From the NCBI GenBank assembly GCA_944470555.2, contig OX104134.1, forward strand, positions 51,823,890-51,887,889: DNA of 64,000 nucleotides. Reading direction: 5' to 3'. The position numbers and the translations under genes were made by a program. This document shows, one piece after another, positions 58,076 through 64,000 of this stretch. How positions within the stretch are numbered: position 1 is the stretch's first letter; every line of letters starts with the position of its first letter. Under the pieces are notes generated by a model. It was given only the letters and a program-made list of their open reading frames with translations, was not told where the DNA came from and did no database searches. Source of the stretch: Heterobilharzia americana (taxonomy: Eukaryota; Platyhelminthes; Trematoda; Strigeidida; Schistosomatidae).

Positions 58076-58246
58076 GCAGCTGCAGAACAGCGATGTCTAT
58101 ATTTGGTTCTTCTCTTTGTTCGCCAGTTTATTAGTTCAGGTGGCCCCCTGTCCTGGTTACAAGGTATACATTACGGACCACCAAAGTGGCGCCAGTTGTG
58201 TAGCCTGAATAGGAACCTAGCTGACCGTCCATGGAAGATTACAGCT
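58076..58246 (+). CDS. Sestrin exon with the alkylhydroperoxidase-like Cys
   Basis: After ttcag, 57 codons run in phase 0 to acagct|gtgagt. The exon reads AAAEQRCLYLVLLFVRQF, then GGPLSWLQGIHYGPPKW, then LNRNLADRPWKIT. This matches the sestrin stretch AAARHQCSYLV, then GG...WL.GL...P.K, then LN..LAHRPW.IT. The Cys at 58094-58096 and the Tyr two residues on align with Cys125 and Tyr127 of human SESN2. The residue aligned with His132 is Phe (58115-58117). Sestrins act in the cytosol as stress-induced regulators of GATOR2-mTORC1 and as reductases. Confidence 0.93.
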
Positions 58247-60247
58247 GTGAGTTAGTTATTTCATATCTAATCGCAACCACTTTCCATCCAGTCTAACCTA
58301 CAGACACTTTTTGTTATAGTGAATTAATGCGTTTTGGGTGCGTTTATGATATTTTCTCACCGTTTGTTTTTGTTATCCTTGCAAATGGTTTGATGTGTTG
58401 GTTATTTGGTTTTCACATGCCTTTGGGATCTACAAACACTCATGCATTTAGCAAAGCTGTTATCATTATAGATATTGACAAGACATAATTTTTGCAAGTG
58501 ACAACTTACTGTCACGTATAGTTACAGTGTCTTACAGAATTCCATATTAGATTTATTTGATGTGTAACACACTGTGATACACTGTTATTTACTTGATGAT
58601 GTTTCGAACATAAATTATTGCTCATAATCATATAAATGTAATCACACTACTTTTGAGAACCGATTTTTATGACCCTATTACTTCAAATAAACAAATCTAA
58701 TATAGAATTACTTTCTACTACAGTGCCCAAGTATTACACATATTAATGTCTAATAGAATACTTCACCGGTTGAGATTTTCAACTAATACAATTCTTAAGT
58801 TGGAGACTGTTTGAGAAAGCCATGATTTGTCAGACTAGTGTTATTGATGCTGGGTAGTGGATTTAAGTTCGGAATTTTATGTTACTGAACTGCATATGCT
58901 TTTTTTCTTACGGTTTGTAATATTGTAGTATGTCGTCGGATGGGTCACACTATCTTGGACGGCATCCACAACTTCAGATGTTCTCAAATGTTCTCTACTT
59001 ATTCTGTTAGCTTTTCTCCTGCTTTTCCAATGTTTGTTTTTACAAATTTTGATATCATTATTTTTTGAAATCCCAAGCGTGTCAGTATAAAGTGTCATGG
59101 CTTAACTGATCGTAGAGGACGCTAGGTTCGATGTTATTTATGCTCGCTGTCAACATTTTCCCACTGGTGCTCACTCGCCAGATAAGTTTAACTGAGAGTT
59201 ATTAGTTTCATCGTTGGTGTTCAGCGTATTTTACAAGTTGCGTTCAGGTACTAATTGGATCGCTATAAATTCGTGCTTAATTTGAACGATATTGACTCCA
59301 TATTAAATCTTGACTCAAAGTATGTTATGTTTCCAGATCATTATGTTTATCTTATGGTTGAATGTAATATTTAGGATAGGATGTACTTTCTTATTCCTAC
59401 CTGTACCACAAGAAGTTGCAAACCAAAATTAATCTTTCTACATTTCAATCTACTTGGGGGATATGTTCATCACTGATTTTGTTATGTTCGATAATTGCTT
59501 TACAAAAGAAGGAGTCTCAGGATACTGTTATCTTAGTTTTCTTATTGTGAAATATTAGTGCATTTTGCGATATCAGAGTTCCAAGCCTAAATCTCAAATG
59601 ATGATAAGAGCTTTTACGAAGTGTATTTTCTACTTACTGTAAATAATTTTGTATGAATTTATCTTAAATTACCAGGAGCTGGAAAGTATGGAGTTCGAAA
59701 ATATAGACGACTAAGCTCGCACTTCATCAAGTGCTAAGTATTAATTACTGCTTTATTCCCTTTCCGATTATGCATTATTATATCATTTGTATACCTTCCT
59801 CGCGCTTGAATATAGAACGTAGGTCTTCATACACAGTACTCCGTTAAGTAGGTCTTTTAAATTCAACACATGTCTTGTGCTTTTTGTAGAGTATTATCCG
59901 TGCTCATTCACTTTAGTGAATTGTGAGTACTTGTTTAATTTCTATGTTCAAAGTCAATTAGTGAAAATTGAAATCAAATCTAATGAAGAAAAAACAAGCT
60001 TCACTCTTCACTGTTAAGTTACTAAGAATTTTTGCGGAATATTAAATTCGTACGCTGTTGTTACTTTTTTGCGAAACTTCTATGAGGGAGGAATATGTGC
60101 GATAGAAATCACACAATTTCATCCGTTTGTTTGCCTACAACTATTGTTCTTTTTTGGTAGTCTCTAAAGTAGTTTATTTCCCCTAAAATTAGTTGCATTC
60201 CATACAACGGCTCATTGGTTCTATGAATTATTTCTTCCTATCTTCAG

Positions 60248-60597
60248 GATGATATATACAATTTAACTCATGGTGGCGATTCCAATCCTTCAAAAGAAGC
60301 TTTATCACTATCAGAGTTAATGCACGCTGTCGCGATTCTGTCTCAGGTTCATGCCTTAGCTTGTTTCATATTTGGTTGTGGTATTCGTCCTGAGATTGAC
60401 AATTATGATGGTCTAGTCAATCTAAACGAAGATAATAATAACTGTAGTGAAAAAATTTCTTATGATAATTATGCACATCTGTATTGTCAGACGGACAATG
60501 GAGGTTCTCCGACCAGTTTTCACAATTCTGAAGATGGTGATAAATGTTCCTGTTCAATTGAACCATGGGATGATCATGCAAGTGGAATCCCATTTGG
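60248..60597 (+). CDS. Sestrin exon, end of the N-terminal domain
   Basis: After tcttcag the frame continues in phase 0. It reads LSLSELMHAVAILSQVHALACFIFGCGIRPE, the conserved sestrin WSLAEL..A...L...H.L.SFVFGCGI.PE segment. A low-complexity acidic, Asn/Ser-rich region follows, as in the variable linker between the two sestrin domains. The 3' end is uncertain: gt at 60598 or 60600 gives phase 2 or phase 1, neither matching the open frame of the next recognised exon. A further small exon or a different donor may exist. Confidence 0.88.
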
Positions 60598-61370
60598 GTG
60601 TTTTATTTGTATTTATTTATTATATTTGTTTTTTGTCAGAACTAAAGTTTTCGTGGTTAACTAAATTCATATCTCTTTTGGATATCCTTGCTACTAACAA
60701 TCTGAGTCACTAATTCAAAGAGGACAGTGTTATACTCAAAATTCTACTGAATTTCCACTTTGTGTTCATGCTTTGATCATCAGCAACGTTGATCATGTTA
60801 AAATAAGCTCCCTTATCGTCTAAGCAATAGAACATGAAGTAACTGAAATCTTTCTAAGTTTTAGATATACAGTCAATGTTGTATGGACTTCAGAACGTCA
60901 AAGTTAGCAGTGTTTACTTCAGATTTACTTACCAAGCAAACAATGTGCTAACACTTACTGCATTATGCAAACAAGCTTATGTTTTCTGTTAGGTGACTAT
61001 AGAATTTTATTATTTTGGTCTTCATTCTCTTCATCAGTTGAATAACTGTGTCATCGGTGAACCGAGGAAAGTAATTATGACTGTTTAGCTCCCCAGAAGT
61101 GTCAGAACTACAAGTGTGCATTTAGCTACATATATTCTAAAAGAAGGAAAGCACGAAATGCGAAGTAGACTAAACCAATAATTGCCACACTTATTACGTT
61201 GTCTTTTATGGAATTTAGCCCAAATTCAAGAAGTATAAAATATTTGTTCTTTTTACCACTGTCATCAGTTATACCTGGAGTTTGAAGCAGTGTCTTACAA
61301 TATTTAAATCCTGACGATTTGTTTAAAATATGTGTACTTATTGAAACATAATTGATATTGAAAGTAATTA

Positions 61371-61510
61371 TGGTGATGGCACAACGACCTATGCTGGTGA
61401 AATACGTGTTTCCTTGGAATTTTATCATACCAGATAGGTTCATCGAATGGTGGTAATACTAAAAGCGCTTGCCGTGTACTATATCACTAATGCAGAAGTC
61501 AGGTGTAGCA
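61371..61510 (+). repeat. LINE-B 5'-region fragment in a sestrin intron
   Basis: Caacgacctatgctggtgaa, then ataccagataggtt, then gcgcttgccgt align with 25615-25735 and with the complement of about 55100-55215. Only the 5' untranslated portion is present. Confidence 0.55.
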
Positions 61511-62355
61511 TTTTAGAGAAGTTTGTGTATGTGTGTGCCTTTGTTTGCTTTTATCGACTCGGATAGCTGGGACATGTTGAGCATACTTAGTCAACGTTTG
61601 CCTCGTCAGACGTCGTTAAGCTAAATGAGTCGATGTTAGAAAAAGTTAGGACTAAAGTGTAACATCAATCCAAGAAGTATTCGATTGTTTATCTGAGCTG
61701 TGTTGGGAAATGTAGTTGGGGTCTGCATGGAAATTGGAACTGGTGGTTGGAAATTCTGAGTGAAATGACCCAGAATCGATCTCGTTGGCGCAGGTGTATC
61801 CACACATTACCTTCGTCTTAGTCGTCTAACCGAACTTGATTCTTGTCTCACTCCTCTTCGTTCTGTTTTTACCAGTTTCGAATAATTTCTCTCATGTTTC
61901 TCTACCTTTTATCTTGGAGCATTCTCGTCTGATATGCTGATCTGAGGTGTGACGATTTGAATAGTCACGGATTAATGCTGGGTCCCATGTTGATATTAGC
62001 TGACTTGTTCGATTATTTGTTGTGAATACTTGAATTATTGGTACAACAGGTGATAGGCCAAGTGATACTGACGCTATTGTTTTAAAGAGAATTATCGAAG
62101 TTCTGTATTATTTGTTAGATCTTGAAATGAAAGATATTGAGTAACGTTTTACGTTGATTTTATGGTAACTAATGAGACAAGTAGTTATGACATGGTTACT
62201 GTTTGCTGAGAATTTTGAGGGATGTATGGCCACATAGAATGTATGATATACTTTTACTGTCTATAGTGTATTTCATTTCTAATGTTTACGTTTCAAATTT
62301 AATCTTAGAATAAGTTGGTTATTTTCACATAGTTCACTTGATGTTTTGTTTTCAG

Positions 62356-62539
62356 GTTTCAGAAAATGGGAATTCAAATCATAAAAACTCACATGCCGAT
62401 GAATTTTGTGATGAAAGTGAAAATTTATCAGCTAGCAAACTATTAAAAATTATTCAGATAGAAGATTCAAGTTGGGAGGAAGTTGCCGAAGATATTGTTG
62501 CGGAGCAATTTTTAACCGCCATCAGATCTAATGTTCAAT
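62356..62539 (+). CDS. Sestrin exon, inter-domain linker
   Basis: After ttttcag a 184-base open block encodes an acidic linker (DEFCDESENLSASKLLKI, then DSSWEEVAEDIVAEQFLTAI). It ends at caat|gtgagt in phase 1. Sestrins have an acidic, poorly conserved linker between FGCGI and the C-terminal domain, so this fits by position and composition. The sequence is not diagnostic alone. The C-terminal leucine-sensing domain is not found to the right and must lie outside the window. Confidence 0.7.
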
Positions 62540-64000
62540 GTGAGTTGTTTGTAATTTGAAGGCGACAAATGCATTGGTGAATCGGTAGTCATAATGCACT
62601 GCTTGTTTTCGGGTTCTAAGTTTCCATGCCTTTCGAACTGTGAACCATATCTCAAGTATGAGTGGTAGTAGTATTATCGTTATACCCAGGCTGAGTTTTA
62701 GTCGGTAACCCACATTTCTAGGGCTTGAAAACTGTGAACTTCAGGTTGGTTAAATGTCCTCCTTTCTTATGGTACTAGTATTGGCAACTTCGCATGCATC
62801 AGTGAGAAGTAGTTGGCTTTCTTGGAACCTCCTACTCGTAATCAATTTTTCATTTTTACCTATGTGATTCTGATTCATGTTGAGTTCCATTCGTTGTATT
62901 AGACGCTGCCGAAATATGAATCTATCAGTCTTTTCTATCACTACTCATTTTGGGGGGAGTTAAACCATTGTTTGTTTTTCAATATTGTGTGATTGGTCAT
63001 TCAGTTACTCTAAAGGTCAACTTAACAACTATTAAAGCAGCCATTGAGACTGATTTAGTTTATGAAAAAACTATCTTTCCAGTTAATATAAAGAAACCTA
63101 GTTAGTTATCTCATTAGTTGCTAGGATGACTCTGAAAGTCGCTCCGATTATTTCATTCTTGTAAGCGCTAATCGCTCAATCATACCAGATCATTTCATTT
63201 TCAGTAGACCAATCTACCTTCATTCTGTCATCGCTGCGTACGATAATCTACGATTATTTCATAATACCTCAGTTTAGTGAAGCACGAATGTTGAGATGAT
63301 GAAGAAAACATAATAAATCGGATTGTCATTGCGAAAAAATCTTTTATATTTGCGGTTTCACAGTCCTATACATCAACCAGAATTCAAGTTAATGGTGATT
63401 ATGGTCATGAGCTTTTATCAATTTTTTCGATTAAACTAATGTAGAAAACAAGCGTTTTGCGGTCTTAGGAGATTAAAAAACCAAATGGATAATATCATTG
63501 TTTTCTTTAGCGTGTGATAAATAGAACATAGTAATAGTATTTCAACATGCTGGGATCATATTAAAACTAATGTTTATAATGATTAAACTTGACTCAAACG
63601 TCAAATTCTTCCATGACATTCGTAATAATTATGGTCTGAGGACAATTTTCTCTTTCTAAAACCACACTGGCCATCGAGGTTACCGAGTGAATTGAGTTAC
63701 TATTTCAATCAGCACATGTACATCTTAACCTATTGATGTTAAAGTGTGGGAATGTTCACTTAGTTTATGCGGGATAATACCAACTAGTCACATATACCAT
63801 TAACTAGATGTTATAGATTACCTAACATCTTCCTTTGGTACTGAATTAATATTGATGTAGAGTACTGTGAGTTATGAAGTGGTTACTTTCTCAAAATTCA
63901 CTGCGGGATGAAAACGTATACTCTAGTTGTTCTAAAACTGTGTCGACTCTATAATTTTTTTCTTGTGTGATAATGTCTAGTTTATTGATAAGACATGTTA
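62540..64000 (+). other. Sestrin intron, right edge of window
   Basis: This is AT-rich sequence without a further exon that I can support. An acceptor-like cattttcag at 63202 opens about 30 codons but has no donor before a stop. Confidence 0.5.

Noticed and set aside
63203..63300. Possible downstream sestrin exon after cattttcag
   Set aside because: A stop appears after about 30 codons with no donor, and there is no resemblance to the sestrin C-terminal domain.

Overview
The window is repeat-rich, intron-bearing animal DNA, almost certainly from a schistosome (Schistosoma or a close relative). The main evidence is a tRNA-like short element carrying a hammerhead ribozyme of the Smα type, many RTE-like and CR1-group non-LTR retrotransposon fragments, a Ty3/Gypsy-type remnant, a metazoan CACTA-type transposase remnant, and one interrupted host gene, sestrin. 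No bacterial operon, CRISPR array or rRNA was seen.

Layout. Positions 235-880 hold two tRNA-derived SINE copies. Positions 1191-13228 form a complex duplication. A left arm (1191-3614) is repeated as a near-identical reverse complement at 10771-13228. A second segment (4115-5508) recurs in direct orientation at 9586-10980. A part of the same unit recurs again at 8723-9026. A 500-N assembly gap (3615-4114) sits at the end of the left arm. Each outer arm ends with the hammerhead SINE. One RTE-type LINE (5509-8722, minus strand) landed in one copy with a 13-bp target duplication, and the two sister copies still show the empty site. A DUF4806-like exon pair lies at 9314-9596.

Positions 13245-17965 are a broken CACTA-type transposase (minus) interrupted by a CR1-group element that retains ORF1 and the start of ORF2. 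Positions 18700-43050 are mostly nested or fragmented LINEs: a CR1-group fragment (19073-20810), a divergent LTR-like block (20890-21240), 'LINE-B' copies (25581-27660 and 35039-37252), a long CR1-group copy (27661-31660), a second 5'-truncated copy of the ORF1 element (32475-34395) and a long minus-strand CR1-group copy (38560-43050). Positions 46985-49863 are a gutted Ty3/Gypsy-like element between two nearly identical 310-bp repeats.

From about 50192 to the right edge lies the only host gene I can name, a plus-strand sestrin. Its exons include the alkylhydroperoxidase-like N-terminal domain, and its large introns carry antisense LINE-B debris. The C-terminal half lies beyond the window. 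One exon carries a single-base frame break that looks like a sequence error or a damaged allele. The stretches 21241-25580, 37253-38559 and 43051-46984 contain nothing I could identify.
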